From the NCBI GenBank assembly GCA_947561395.2, contig OX387184.1, positions 38,244,766 to 38,308,765 of the forward strand: 64,000 nt of DNA, in the 5' to 3' direction. The first letter of the stretch is position 1. Each line of letters opens with the position of its first letter. The notes beneath the pieces are model-generated. The model did not search any database. It was given only the letters and a program-made list of their open reading frames with translations, and was not told where the DNA came from. The position numbers and the translations under genes are program-made. Origin of the DNA: Buxus sempervirens (lineage: Eukaryota > Streptophyta > Magnoliopsida > Buxales > Buxaceae). Below, one piece after another: positions 32,485 through 45,347 of this stretch.

Positions 32485-33410
32485 GGGCACTGAAGCCGCT
32501 AACGGATGAGTCGGAGATTGGTGGAGGAGCGTCCTGGCATAGCCTTCCCCTTGTGAGGCGCCAAAGTCAATGGTGATTAAACCAGCGACTAACTAAGGCA
32601 CGCCCAGGAACTACTAGCCGAAATCTTGGGGCACCGAAACCGCCGACGGATGAGTCGGAGATTGGTGGAGGAGCGTCCTGGCATAGCCTTCCCCTTGTGA
32701 GGCGCCGAAGTCAATGGTGATTAAACCAACGACTAGCCAAGGCACGCCTGGGAATTACTAGCCGAAGTTTTGGGGCACTGAAGCCACCGGTGATTAAACC
32801 GGAGATTGGTGAAGGAGCGTCCTGGCATAGCCTTCCCCTTTGTGAGGCACCGAAGTCAATGGTGATTAAACCAACGACTAGCTAAGGCAAGCCCGGGAAC
32901 TACTAGCCGAAATCTTGGGGCACCGAAACCGCCGACGGATGAGTCGGAGATTGGTGGAGGAGCGTCCTGGCATAGCCTTCCCCTTTGCGAGGCTCCGAAG
33001 TCAATGGTGATTAAACCAACGACTAGCTAAGGCACGCCCGGGAACTACTAGCTGAAATCTTGGGGCACCGAAACCGCCGACGGATGAGTCGGAGATTGGT
33101 GGAGGAGCGTCCTGGCATAGCCTTCCCCTTTGTGAGGCGCCGAAGTCAATGATGATTAAACCAACGACTAGCTAAGGCACACCCGGGAACTACTAGCCGA
33201 AGTTTTTGGGCACTGAAGCCGCCGGTGATTAAACCGGAGATTGGTGGAGGATCGTCCTGGCATAGCCTTCCCCTTTGTGAGGCGCCGAAGTCAATGGTGA
33301 TTAAACCAACGACTAGCTAAGGCACGCCCGAGAACTACTAGCCAAAATTAGGCGCCGACACCGCCAGTGAATAAACTGGAGATTGGCTGAGGTACGCCTG
33401 GGTGCTGCTT
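32485..33410 (+). repeat. Tandem array, ~144-bp unit, about 6.5 copies
   Basis: Units start with gggcac(t/c)gaa(g/a)cc(g/a)cc at about 32485, 32630, 32772, 32917, 33062, 33206 and 33350. Two unit types mix, one with gacggatgagtcggagattgg and the other with ggtgattaaaccggagattgg at the same place. It lies between ORF1 and gag of the giant element. Confidence 0.92.
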
Positions 33411-33479
33411 TTCAGCTCACCCCCTGTGGAGACCCTGATTGGTCCAACCTTGTGATACTGAGCTCAAACAAAACCCCTT

Positions 33480-34290
33480 AAATTGAAGGTTCTCTTTCCT
33501 TGCCTAAACGGCTAAAATAGATCAGCTTGACCCCAAGTTCTCTTCCCTTGCCAAGTGGCTAAAATAGATCAGTGATTTAGGGTTCTCTTCCCCAGTTGCT
33601 CAAGAGCGACTAAAATAGACCAGTTAAATCGGGTTCTCTTTCCCAGCCACTCCCAAATGGCTAAAATAGATCAGCTTCCAGTCAAACCGGGTTCTCTTTC
33701 CCAGCCACTCCTAAATGGCTAAAATAGATCAGCTTCTAGTCAAACCGAGTTCTTTTTCCTAGCCACTCCCAAATGGCTAAAATAGATCATCTTCCAATCA
33801 AACCGGGTTCTCTTTCCCAGTCGCTCCTAAGCAACTAAAATAGATCAGCTTTCAAAAATCAGTTTTTAAGAAAAAATAGGGTTCTCTCTCCCAGTTACCT
33901 GCGGGTAGCTAAAATAGATTCAGTCATTAGGGTTCTCTTCCCCGGTCATCTTAGGACAGCCAAAATAGATCAGTCTTCAAAATTCATTAGGGTTCTCTTC
34001 CCCAGTCGTCTTAGGATAGCCAAAATAGATCAGTCCTCAAAATTCATTCAGGTTCTCTTCCCCGGTCGTCTTAGGACAGCCAAAATAGATCAGTCTTCAA
34101 AATTCATTAGGGTTCTCTTCCCCGGTCGTCTTAGGACATCCAAAATAGATCAGTCTTCAAAATTCATTAGGGTTCTCTTCCCCAGTTACCTGCGGCTAGC
34201 CAAAATAGATCAGTTAATTCAAAATCAGATTGTCTTCCCTTGTTGCCTTAGGGTAGTTAAAATAGATCAGTTAGTCAAATCATATCAGAA
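33480..34290 (+). repeat. Tandem array, ~60-bp unit, about 13 copies
   Basis: Units contain ggttctctt(c/t)ccc(a/c/g)(g)tc and (g)gcta/gccaaaatagatcag. The last copies, from about 33920 on, are most alike (cttaggacagccaaaatag). The array ends about 150 bp before the gag start. Confidence 0.9.
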
Positions 34291-34444
34291 AACAAAAAAA
34301 AATAATAAAATGAATAAATTCAATCAGATAAAATTGTGTAATCAATCTATGTGAAATTGCACTAATGCCTGCTAATTGTTCCACCAGGTACCAAAAATTG
34401 CTTTTAGAAGTCCGTACCTGCTAAGATCGAGGAGAAGACTCGAT

Positions 34445-36002
34445 ATGGATCAGCAAGGAGAACAGACGCCGCCAGGGCAGCATCCTGCAGAGTCCAGTCA
34501 TGTGCAAGTAGTCAACGAGATGCAGCAAAAAATGGACAGCATGAGTTCCATCATCCAGGAACTGATGACAGAGCTAAGAGAATTGAGGCAGGCCCCACCA
34601 GTGGTACCGATCGCCCAGCAGCCACAGTTCCCACCACAAGCGGAAGGGGCGCCACCACCGCATCCGATAAACCCCCCTCCCCTGGCACCACCACCGATAG
34701 CACCATTTCATGTTGCACAACAAGATCAGTTTCTACCTATCCATCTGGGGCAAGGTGATGAGGACTGGTACAGAACCCAGGAGGTGCAATTTGAGGAGAA
34801 GCTGCCAGCAGTAAGGGAAGAGAATAGGGCAGAAATGGTCACCCTGAAGGAGTAACTCAAACAGCTCCAACCTAGTACAGTGCAGAGTGAGGCTACCCTA
34901 GAAAGCCTCTGTTTCTTTTCGGACATCCAACTCCCGGCTAAGTTCAAATGCCCTGAGTTGCACCAGTTTGACGGCACCGGGTGCCCACTGAACCATTTAA
35001 GGTCGTACTCAGGCGACATGTGCCAGTACGCCAAAGAAGAGTTGATCATGGTGCAGTTCTTCCAGAAGTCATTAACTGGGGCCGCTTACTCTTGGTTCTT
35101 GAGTCTGGACAAGGCTAAGATAAAGACATGGAATGACCTGGCAGCAGTCTTCATCCAGCAGTACCGCCTAAATAGTCAGATTGTACAGACTAAGGCAGAA
35201 CTACAAAGGTTGACTAAGAAGAGGCAAGAGTCGGTGAAAGAATATGCCAAACGCTAGAAGGAGTTGAAAACACTTGTACAGCCGCCACTACTAGAACAGG
35301 AGATGACATCTCTGTTTATCGCGTCATTGGGACAGTCGTTCTTCACTTTTCTGCTGGGGCAAAGTACATCGAACTTCAATGATCTAATTTTGACTGCGGA
35401 TCGGATTGAGGATGCAGTAAGAGCTGGGAAAATAGATGACAGTGGGCAGAGTGCCGCACCAAGGAGGCCAATGTCAGGGCAGCCTAGCAGAAACCAGGGG
35501 CAAGAGCAACAGGCCGTCAACTATGTGTACCCTGCACAACCCCACCACTTCTCCCAAGGACCAGAGGTAGTGGCACCTCAAGGGACTGGGCAGACAGCGT
35601 ACCAAGGGGTAAGAAGAACGAGAGAAGAAATAGAGGCTAGGATGAAGTGGGTTTTCACTCCACTACCATATGCGCCGGCAGAGTTGCTACCTACTTTGCT
35701 GAAGAAAGGGTACTTGCAAATCAAAGCCCCGAATCCCAGACTGGTCAACGCCAGAAGCTACAATGCGACAGAACGGTGCGAATACCACTCTGGTGCCCCC
35801 AGGGCATCACACCAATAGATGCTGGGATCTAAGGCACGACATCCAAGATCTAATTGATAGCAGACGCATCACGGTCGACCCCCAGGCAACACAGGCTCAG
35901 ACCCCAGCAGCTGGTGTCACCACGAACCCTCTTCCCGACCATTCTAAGGCCTCAACCAGCAAATCAGCAAATCAAGTAAGCAGTGATCAAGGCACCGGGT
36001 AG
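34445..36002 (+). pseudogene. gag: gag of the giant element
   Basis: Starts at the ATG at 34445 with a coiled-coil-like segment (VNEMQQKMDSMSSIIQEL) and a Pro-rich stretch. The retrotransposon gag domain follows at 34880-35450 (KFKCPELHQFDGTGCPLNHL, then FFQKSLTGAAYSWF, then VFIQQY and RLTKKRQESVKEYAKR). In-frame stops lie at 34853-34855 and 35255-35257. Near the end a Tat-type CX2HXGAPGHX4C knuckle can be read only across a frameshift near 35790, continuing as CWDLRHDIQDLID. The protein would form the particle and bind RNA; this copy cannot make it. Confidence 0.85.
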
Positions 36003-36047
36003 TTCGACCCTTCGATGCTAGTTGGATGACCAGGGCAGACAGTAAAG

Positions 36048-36755
36048 GTGCACCTTCGAACAAGAACCCAATCGACAGTGATTACAGTCATCGGAGAGAA
36101 TGAAGGGGACACTCTACTGGAAGAACTCGAGGTTAAGGAGGATACAGATGTCTACATCTGTGCGATTGAGGATGAACCTCATAGCAGTGAGGAAGTCACG
36201 GGGCCATGGAACCCCATGCAATGCGGATGGATCAGTGACTCCCCGTCCCCTCCACGCAGAGAAGGAGTGGGCAATTCCGAAGGACCCTGGTTCCGAGATG
36301 GGCCACAGGACACAGACGCATCAGTGGGCAGTTCAAGGGTACCCCTGCAGATGTCTACTGGATGGCCGCCTGAGTATATGTCTGCAACATCAAAGTCGGA
36401 TCTACAGTCCTTCACCGATCCCCTATTAGCTGAACCGAATTCAGAATCCCTCTCCCGCGGCACGTCTGAGTGGCTTGGCCTCCCCCATGTCACAGTAGAA
36501 GGGGAGCCACCATCCACTCCTGAACTTGCAAGCCCACCTGATCCTTATGAAAGTTCAGATGAATCCACCGGTGCAGACTCGGAAGACGAATCAGCAGTAA
36601 ACTCCGGAGAGGAAAGTGAGACAATAAACGTCATTGAAGAAGACGGTGACGACTTCACTACTGATCTCCCTCTGGTGCACTTCCACCCAACTGAAGACCA
36701 GGAATTCTTCTACCCCACTCCCATCTCCAACCCCAACCCTTCAACCCTCAACATC
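36048..36755 (+). pseudogene. gag-protease linker region, interrupted by solo LTR
   Basis: Acidic, Ser/Pro-rich frame (about 236 codons before the break) with no known domain. It ends at 36755 where a solo LTR begins; ACATC is duplicated at 36751-36755 and 40899-40903. Downstream coding resumes at 40904 with the protease region. Confidence 0.7.
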
Positions 36756-39700
36756 TGTGCGTGCGTCGGAAACGTTGCACGAGAAAATTCGGAGTCGCCA
36801 CTGCCTGATGGGGTGCAGGCGGACACCTAGGTGCCTAAGTTAGTCTATTGGGCTTTGGTCTGCGGCTTGAGATTCTAAGTAGGGTCTCGGTTGCGGTCTG
36901 GGGAAGTCAGTAGATACCCCAGACCACCCTATTGGATGACGGGTCCCGTGGGTTCCCTGGTTTGAGTCAACTTACTTTGGTCTCACCTGATTCCTAATCC
37001 TGCATGCCATTTGGTTAAGTCTAACGGGACCACCTGAGTGGTGTGGGTCCCTTTAATTGATTTTATCTTGTTTATTTTAAGTGATATGAGTTGGATTGGG
37101 TGGGCCCTGTTGGAAGGTCCACGATGTCCTTGGTTAAGCCCACGTGCCTCTGTTGGGCCTCCGTCTAAGCCTGGAAGGCCCTTTGGGCTTAGGTTAATGA
37201 ATCAATTTTACTTGGTTTCTTCAAGTTGGAGACTTATGTGATTTTCATGCAACAAGTGGGTCTGCATTGGTTTGCGGGCCCCTGGGTGGGCCCCCATGTT
37301 GGTTGCCAAAAAATGTTTTAATTTATCTTTGAAAAAATGCACTGGGTATTGGGCTTGGGGTCCGTGATCCAGTTTTGGGCTTGAAAGCCCAGTTCTTTGA
37401 AGTCTAGGGTTTGCACCCTAACTTGGTTGATTAGTGGGCTTTGGCGGGCCCGATAGGCCCTTGCCCTTGGTCTCGGCCAAACCATGCTATTTAAAACACA
37501 CCATTCAACGAAACCAGTTCAAGTGGGCTGCATTGGGTTTGGCCCGCCCGGCCCGATGAATTAATTTTGCCTTATTTTGCTTATTGGCATGCAAAGAAGT
37601 TTATTGGGCTTGGTGGGCCCCATTGGAAGGCTCACAAATGTTCCATGTTGGACCTGTGGCCCATGTCCCAAGTTGGATTTCCGGGTGACCCGGAAACCCT
37701 ATTGGTTCACTTGGTTTGGTTAAAATTATCACAAAAATTCGACAAGGATGAAAAAAAACATGAAAATGGCATTTTTGGCATGTAGCCGACCTCTATGGTC
37801 GGCTACAAACACATCTTAGTGTTCGGCAACAAACACACCCAGGGTGATCCGACCTGAGTTGTCGGATCACCCTAAAATGGCCCTTTTTTGGGGTTTTGGC
37901 CATTGGGGTTGTTTCCAGGGGTTCCTAGGGATCTTCTACAAGTCATGTGGGCCCTTGGGCAGGCCCACATTGGTTCTGGTATGGGGGAGGGGCCCCCACT
38001 TTGGTTTCCTTTGTGATCTCCAGCAAAGACACAAAGAAGAGGGAGCATGGGAGTTGCTGCCCCCATTACTTTTCTCAGCAATGCAACAGCAGCAAGGTAG
38101 GGGTCTTTGCACCCCTACCTGGGTGTTTCGCCTTCCTTCATCAGTGGCAAGCCAAAACCCAGCAACCAGGCACCCTTCTTCTATGCTACTCTAGCACAAA
38201 CACCGAGATATGAGAATGTGGGTCAGCAAACAAAAAAAGAAAAAAAACAGCAGCCAACGTGAACCGATTTAAACATGCTAAGCGAGTGAGGGATACATGG
38301 GGGTTAATAACACTTATGTGTGGCATTTCGGGGGCTGGTTTAAGAGTGCAGACACATGGGAATCTGCTGGGACAGCAACCATTTAGAGGAGATTAGAATG
38401 CTCTTGTGGGACTGGCAATAATGGACAGTGGGGTGGGGGAGCAGGTTCATCATTGTGGGAGGTAACATACCAAGGGATAGGGCTGCTGCTGCTGCACCCA
38501 ACAGCAGCTTGGGTTGGCCACAACAGTGGGTTAAAGATGGGGGGGAGCATGCTTACATACACATACGCAAAAAACAGCAAATACAAAGACGAGGTTGGTG
38601 CTTCTAGTCGGTAGCATGCTTGGTTTAATAAAAGAAAGCAGCAATTGTGCATGGGGTGGGGGAGTATGGTCATGGGGTTTGCACATGCACGTATGCAAAT
38701 TTAGGAAACAAGTAGGTAGGCCATGCATGCACCAAGTAAAAGAGAAAGGAAAATAGACAAAGGGGCTGCTGTAGCTTCCATCATCAGCCCATGAAGGCCA
38801 CCCTATGGATAACAGTAGGGGTAAGGGATCATGCTTGTGATGGGCTGAGGGACTGGGCTTAGTCTTAGACTTTTAATCCTGCTAGGACAGCAGAAACTAA
38901 TGAGAGTTTGCTGCTGTCCCCAGCAGCAACTCACCTAAGTCATAGCAAAGGGAGCATGACAATGGCTCCTCACATGATATCCAAGAAAAAAATCAGGCTT
39001 AGATATGTAAAACAGCAGGTAAAAAGGGGGGAGCAGGGACATGCATACATGCACATTGAACCAAGCAAACGGGAAAGGGGTTAGGGGAGCATGCATCAAC
39101 AAAAAACAAGTAGCAAGTTCATGGGGGAAGGAATCTTGCTTGGCATTTCACATGACAGCAAAGCAAAGGAGAAGGACACTAACGAACAGAGACTATAAGC
39201 ATGCTCTAACCACACCCAAAACAGTAAGCATCATAAAGGCACACCCAGCAGAAAAAACACAACAAAATAAACAACAAAACTATAAGAGAAAATGACAAAA
39301 GAGGAGAATTAGGAAGGGAAGTGGGGGGTAGTTATAAGGGTACATCAGAGGGGGACTTAGAAAGAACATACTCCCTCTTTAATGGATGAGGGTACTGCTG
39401 GAATCCCAAAAAAAAGAAAAAAGAACAGCCAGTTAAAACAAGCTATGCGATCTCCTCTCTCTTGCATAGAAACTCCGGGGACTTGCCCCTCTCACCATGG
39501 GAGAACCACATGACTCATGGAGAGCTCAAAGAGGCCATCATGATAAAGAAGAGAACCAATGCCTCAACCAAAGAACCCACCCCAACAGCATGAAGAGCTC
39601 ACATACTTCCAATCAACCAAAATGTATATATATTAAATAGAGCCTTACCAAGAAGTTTACCTTGTGTGTACAACTTGTTCCTGAGGTGTGCTTCAACCTC

Positions 39701-40898
39701 CTTTGGGTGTGGAGGGTGCTGGAACACTCCCTTGCAATCCCAACAGCAACTAACCCCCTTGGGCTTTGGTGAGAAAGTGGAGAAGAAGAAGAAACAAGAG
39801 GTGGAGTGGGGTTGGAAGGCTTCCTTGGGGGTTGTAGGCACCTCCTTGGAGCTTGGACAAGAGCTGGGGCCTCTTCTCCAGCAACCACAGCAGCAACTAA
39901 TCCCTTTTTGTGCTAGTAGAGAGGTGGGGAAGAAGAAGAATGCAATAGGTTTTGGGGTGTTGGAGTGGAGTGGGGTTGGTGGAGGCAAAAGGTGCTCCAA
40001 AGTGAGAGGTTCGGATGAGAAGAAAGAGGTAAAAGAGGTGCCCAAACCAAAGAAATGAGCCAACCATCATGAAGGGAGCTGCTGGTGGCATTTATAAGAA
40101 AACTTAATGTATCCGACCATATAGGTCGGATACACTAAGTCCCGTTTGTATCCGACATAAGATGTCGAATACAAAACATAATAATCTCGAAAATTAAATG
40201 CCGCCGCGAATTTGTCGGGGAATCGGCGCGAATCTCGCGGGGGGATCTCGTTGTATCCGATGAATAGTGTCGGTCATGCACAAAAATACATGTATCCGAC
40301 ATTTAAGATCGGATACAAATCCGATATTTACAGATTTAGCCCTTGGATATTCGCAGATTCATCCGATACTCTTAGATATTCACAGATTTGGTCCCTACGA
40401 AATTTTGCTTTAAACCTTGGGATATTTTGCATGTTTAGATATTTACAAATTGCCCCTCGAGATATTTTCTTGCACCACCCGCCACATGTGCGGCTTTTTG
40501 CCACGTGTGCAGCTTTCTAGGTTTTGCTGCTCGGAAACTTCGACAGCTCATATCTCCTTCATCCGGACTCCGATTTGAGCAAACTCAATTGCGTTGGACT
40601 CGTATTGGAGCCCTCTATCCAATGATATAGAGCTAAGCACCTGGCATAGGGTTCAGCAAAAAGTCAACTTTCGGCTCGCCCTTAAGTTTGACCGGCCTGC
40701 AGAACCTTCATCCGGACTCCGATTCCAGCAAACTCAGTTGCGTTGGACTCATGTCGGGATTCTCTATCCATTGAGATAAAGCAAGGTTACCAATTTTCAC
40801 TTGATCAAAAAGTCAATTTTCCACCCCTTAGGGTTTGACTTTCTGTTTAGGGTTTGCATTTCCGGGTCTTCCGGAAGGGCAAAAATGAGGTGCTTACA
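36756..40898 (-). mobile_element. Solo LTR, Tat-type, minus orientation
   Basis: 4143 bp, begins TGTGCGTGCGTCGGAAACG and ends AAAAATGAGGTGCTTACA (plus strand). Perfect TSD ACATC. On the minus strand it starts TGTAAGCACCTCATTTTTGC like its relatives. A TATA box (minus) is at 40091-40096, and palindromes with GTATCCGAC/GTCGGATAC arms start at 40109, 40148, 40253 and 40292. A further GTAGCCGAC...GTCGGCTAC palindrome is at 37782 and the 25-bp GG(A)TTTCC...GGAAACCC palindrome at 37675. Open frames inside it are chance frames. Confidence 0.95.
40109..40316 (-). promoter_or_regulatory. Phased palindromes and TATA of minus-orientation Tat LTR
   Basis: Four palindromes start (plus coordinates) at 40109, 40148, 40253 and 40292; spacing is 39, 105 and 39 bp. 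The nearest is exactly 12 bp from the minus-strand TATA (TTTATA at 40091-40096 on plus). Same layout as 24248-24512. Confidence 0.92.
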
Positions 40899-40903
40899 AC
40901 ATC

Positions 40904-42178
40904 CATGACATCATGGACTCGCCTCCACAAGACCCATTCGCCCTTTCATTTGAACCACCCACCCTCAACCTCTCACAACTAAACCTGGAACCACCTTCGT
41001 ATAATACAGTACCCCCACCTTACCCCACCCAATCTTTCTACCATCAAGCCACCACCACCACCACTGAAGCAGAAATCGATCGGATCACCCGATCCGGTCA
41101 ATACATAAACACCGACCCCCCACCCGCACCAGAGGAGGGAGCAGAAGCAGAAGCAAAAAGGAAAGAAAAAGGGAAGGACGTGGTCACAGAATTGCCACAG
41201 ACCCTCAAAAGAAATGGAAGGGCCACAGAAGAGGAAGTCACAGATCTGCATCACAGCATCTACACTCCCGAATACGACCTCCTACAGCACTTGAACAAAG
41301 TGCCCACCCAAATCTCCATAATGCGGCTTCTAATTGACTCAGAGAAGCACAGGGCAGTGCTAATGAAGGTTCTGGGTGACGCACACGTACCAGCAAGCAT
41401 TGATCCTAAGTAGCTAGGGGCAGTAGTGTTAGTCATCATGGCACCCCAGGCTATCTCCTTTTCAGCAACAGATCTGCCTCCTGAGGGTTGCGACCATACT
41501 GAGCCACTCTACATAACCGTTAAATGTACATATCTCATTGTAAAGCGGGGCATGATCGACAATGGATCGACACTGAATATATGTCCAATGAGGACGTTCC
41601 ATAGCCTGCAGCTGAATCCTTCGATGATCAAGTCAAACGCTCATAATGTCAGAGGCTTCGACAACGCCAGGAGAGACTCACTGGGAGAGGTTACTTTGGT
41701 GATCATAATTGCAGATAGGCCCTTTACCATGGAGTTTGAACTCATGTATATCAACGCCTCATTCAATCTGCTGATCGGGAGGCCTTGGCTGCATCAGGCA
41801 GGAGCAGTATCTTCCACCCTGCACAGGATGGTCCAATTCGTATCAGGTAATGAGTTGATCATGGTACATGCGGAGGATCACCGGGAATTTAAAAGGGTCG
41901 GAGTACCCTATGTGGACTATGAGTTGCCCACCACACTCAATTTCCAAGCTGTGGAGATGGTGCAGGTGAATCATATCCCTGAATCTGAAAGGGGGCAACG
42001 ACTCTCGAAGAGGAGAAGAAAGAACATGTTTAGCACTGCTGACTGCGCAGACTGGGACCTCAGAGCAGGCGAAGGACTGGGCAAGTACAAGCAAGGCATC
42101 AGGGTAGCCATCCAACCTCATGAGCAGACTACTGGGTTTGGACTGGGGTTCAAGCCGCAGCCAAAATACTACTCTTGA
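40904..42178 (+). pseudogene. Aspartic protease region of the giant element, with G-patch-like end
   Basis: A first frame (to 41413) has the TRSGQY segment and QISIMRLLIDSEKHRAVL, typical of the part before Tat protease. A stop at 41411-41413 separates it from the protease itself: IDNGSTLN (catalytic Asp near 41558), then LIGRPWLHQAGAVSSTLHRM. A glycine-rich GEGLGKYKQGI segment near 42070 resembles the G-patch end of Ogre proteases. It would cut the polyprotein. The frame stops at 42178, and 56 bp later a solo LTR interrupts (CCCCA at 42230-42234 and 45348-45352). Confidence 0.85.
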
Positions 42179-42234
42179 ATCCTTGGGAGCCATGCTAAAA
42201 GGAAAAGAGCCAGAATTGAAGGAAGAGACCCCCA

Positions 42235-45200
42235 TGTGCGCACTCGATTTCGGTCGCATGACGAGGCGCATGCAAAATGATGCGTGCCTCGGGATTTGTT
42301 TGGAGTCGCCACTGCCTGATGGGGTGCAGGCAGACACCTGGGTGCCTAAGTTTGTCTATTAGGGTTTGGTCTACGGCTTGAGATTCTAAGTAGGTTCTCG
42401 GTTGCGGTCTGGGAAAGTCCGTAGACACCCCAGTCCACCCCATCAAGTGACGGGTCTCATAGGTTTCCCTGGTTTGAGTCAACTTTTGGTCTCTTACTCA
42501 CCCGATTCCTATTCCAGCATTCAATTTGGTTAAGTCTGGCGGGACCGCCAAAGTGGTGTGGGTCCCTTTACTTGATTTTATCTTCTTATTATTGAATGAA
42601 GTGAGTCTGATTGGGTGGGCCCCTTTGGAAGGCCCATGGTATCCCTGGTGGGCTTGGTTAAGCCCACGTGTCCCCTGGTGAGCCTCAGTCTAGCCTAAGA
42701 GGCCCTTTGGGCTTTGGTTCAATGAATCGATTTTATTTGAATTTCAAGTTTGATTATTAAGTTGGTTTGAATGCCAAAGTGGGTCAGGATTGCTTTGTGG
42801 GCCCTTGAGTGGGCCACACAGTTGGTTGCCAAATGATTTAATTTATCTTTGATTTATCTTCACCAAAATGGGCCAGGCTTTGGGCTTGGGGCCCTTTACC
42901 TAGGCTTGGGCTTGAAAGCCCAAGGCTTCTTGAGTTAGGGTTGGGAAACCCTAAAATTTGTTCGATTTAATGGGCTTTAGCGGGCCCGATCGGCCCTACC
43001 CGCAGTATTGGCCAAACCAAACCTAGAGCTAAACAGCATGCTACTGAAACTAGGCTTGGGTGGGCCTCCAATGGTCTGGCCCACTCAATTGATTTGATTG
43101 TCTTCATTTAGCAAAAATGGGTTAGTCGGGCTTGGTGGGCCCCGTTGGAAGGCCCACTGTAAATCAATTTGGACCGGGTCGGTCCAAGGCCCATCTTGGG
43201 TTTCCGGGTGACCCGGAAACCCTACTGGTTCACCTGGATTGACCAAACAAACCAAAGAAATAGCACAAGATCAGAAAATGGTGCAAAATGGTATTCTGGC
43301 AGTGTAGCCGGCCTGAGATGCCGGTTACACACAGAGCTCAGTGTATCCGGCATCTTTTGTCGGCTACGAGTAGGGCTCTGTTGATCCGGCCTGAGTTGCC
43401 GGATCAACATACAGAAGCCTTTTTTCCGGATTTTTGCATTGGGGTTGGGTTCCTAAGCTTCCTATGATGTCCCAGGGATTGCGTGGGCTCCTGTGTGAGC
43501 CCACATTGGTACAGGGAGAGGGGGAATGTCCCAATTTTGCCTTCTTTTAGGACTTTGGTGGTTCAAGCAAAGGGGGAGGAGGCTTAAGGTGTTGCCTCCT
43601 CCCACTCTTGGGATACTTCCAGCAGATGAACAGGGACCTAGGTGTCCCTGTTTAGTTCTCCCCGGTCCGCGCAACAACAAGCAAATAAAGTGGTGAGAAA
43701 ACAACAATCAAACCTATCCTACATGCTTTGACTATAGTGAACATGCTTTAACATCCTCATATTGTGTGCATGAAAAGTGGAGGGTGTGTGAGTGTACCTA
43801 CAGCGTTGCAAATGGATATACATGCATGATCGAACTTGGACAAGCATGTCATACTACCGACTTTATGCTTAAAAGAAACACAAGGTCACCAAGGCACAAC
43901 TATTTTAGAGAAGGGAAAGAGAGGGAGATTAATAAGGGGTACAATGGATGGATCATGCTAAGGGGAACATGCTCCCCATCACCAAAAAAAATGGACTCAA
44001 AACAATAGTTAAAATGACTAGAAGGAAATGTGGAGGGTCACCTCTCATCCTCCCATGGAGCCAAACGTGATGCTCATCTTACCTAGGAGATCCTCATGTG
44101 GTGGCAATAAGAACATGATACATGCCATATATGCACTTGAACCGACTTACAGCAAGGAAGAAAACCATGCTCATTAATATGCTTAGAAAACCACCATTTT
44201 TACATATACGTAAGGAAACTTAACAAGAAGCCATACCTTGGGGTTTCAAACCCTTCTTGTGGTGTGCTTGGACTTCCTTTGAAGCTCAACAGTGGCTAGA
44301 ACATCTCCTTGTGCCACCAAGAACAGCAAGTCCTCCTTTGGGTTTGAGTGGAAATGAAGAGGAAGAAGTGAGGAGATAGTGGGAGAGTCTTAAGGTTGTG
44401 CTTGAGGGTTTAGGGAGCCAAAGGGGGGCAAGGTGAAGGATTTCCAGAGTGGGCACAGAGGGGGAAGAAAGGTGGAAACAGCAAAAGTGAAGCCAACCCC
44501 GGAACTGGGCTGCTGTTGGCCTTTTATAGGCCAACTTAATGTATCCGGCAACTCAGGCCGGATACACTAAACCTTGCTCATAGCTGGCCTCTATGGCCGG
44601 CTACACATTTGTTCCTTTGTATCCGGCATTCAATGTCGGATACAAAACACAATTATTCGAAAATTAAATGCTGCCACGAATTTGTCGGGCGTACGGCGCA
44701 AATCTCGCTGATTGATCTTCTTGTATCCGATGAATAGTGTCGGATATTCACAGGGGTATGTGTATCCGACATATTTGGTCGAATACAAGTCAAAAAATTA
44801 CAGATTTGCCCTTGGATATTCGCAGATTCATCCGATACTCTTAGATATTCACAGATATGGTCCCTGCGAAATTTTGCTTTAAACCCTGGGATATTTGATG
44901 ATTTTTGGATATTTGAGATTTAGTCCTTGAGATATTTTGCTGCATTGGCTGCCACGTGTGCAGTTTCCGGTTTTGCTACGCAGAAACTTCGACAGCTCAT
45001 ATCTCCTTCATCCGGACTCCGATTTGAGCAAACTCAGTTGCGTTGGACTCATATCGGAGCCCTATATCCAATGATACAGAGCTAAGCACCTGGCACGGGG
45101 TTCGAGAAAAAGTCAACTTTAGGCTCCCCTTTAAGTTTGACCTGCCTGCAGAACCTTCATCCGGACTCCGATTCTAGCAAACTCAGTTGCGTTGGACTCA

Positions 45201-45347
45201 TGTTGGTATTCTCTATCCAATGAGATAAAGCAAGGTGGCCAATTATCACTGGATCAAAAAGTCAATTTTTCACCCCTTAGGGTTTGACTTTTCTGCTAGG
45301 GTTTTCATTTTCAGCACTTCCAGGGGTGCAAAAATAAGGTGCTTACA
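42235..45347 (-). mobile_element. Solo LTR, Tat-type, minus orientation
   Basis: 3113 bp, begins TGTGCGCACTCGATTTCGG and ends AAAAATAAGGTGCTTACA (plus strand). Perfect TSD CCCCA. The minus-strand TATA box is at 44522-44528. Palindromes start at 44541, 44580, 44619, 44723 and 44762. A downstream cluster of three palindromes starts at 43304, 43343 and 43383, and a perfect-arm GGGTTTCCGGGT/ACCCGGAAACCC palindrome is at 43198-43222. GGGCCC-rich DNA lies at 42600-43150. No internal coding. Confidence 0.95.
44541..44786 (-). promoter_or_regulatory. Five phased palindromes upstream of minus-strand TATA
   Basis: Starts at 44541, 44580, 44619, 44723 and 44762, i.e. 39, 39, 104 and 39 bp. Read in transcription order this is the same pattern as at 24248-24492. 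The nearest is exactly 12 bp from the TATA box. Arms vary: GTATCCGGC, (A)TAGCTGGC, GTATCCGAC, with matching second arms. Confidence 0.92.

Noticed and set aside
32485-33410. CRISPR-like regular repeat
   Set aside because: Units are long and directly adjacent with no unique spacers, in a plant retrotransposon.
39599-40063. 154-codon and 130-codon frames on opposite strands
   Set aside because: They lie in the transcribed leader of a solo LTR; biased composition, no motif, and the region differs between related LTRs.
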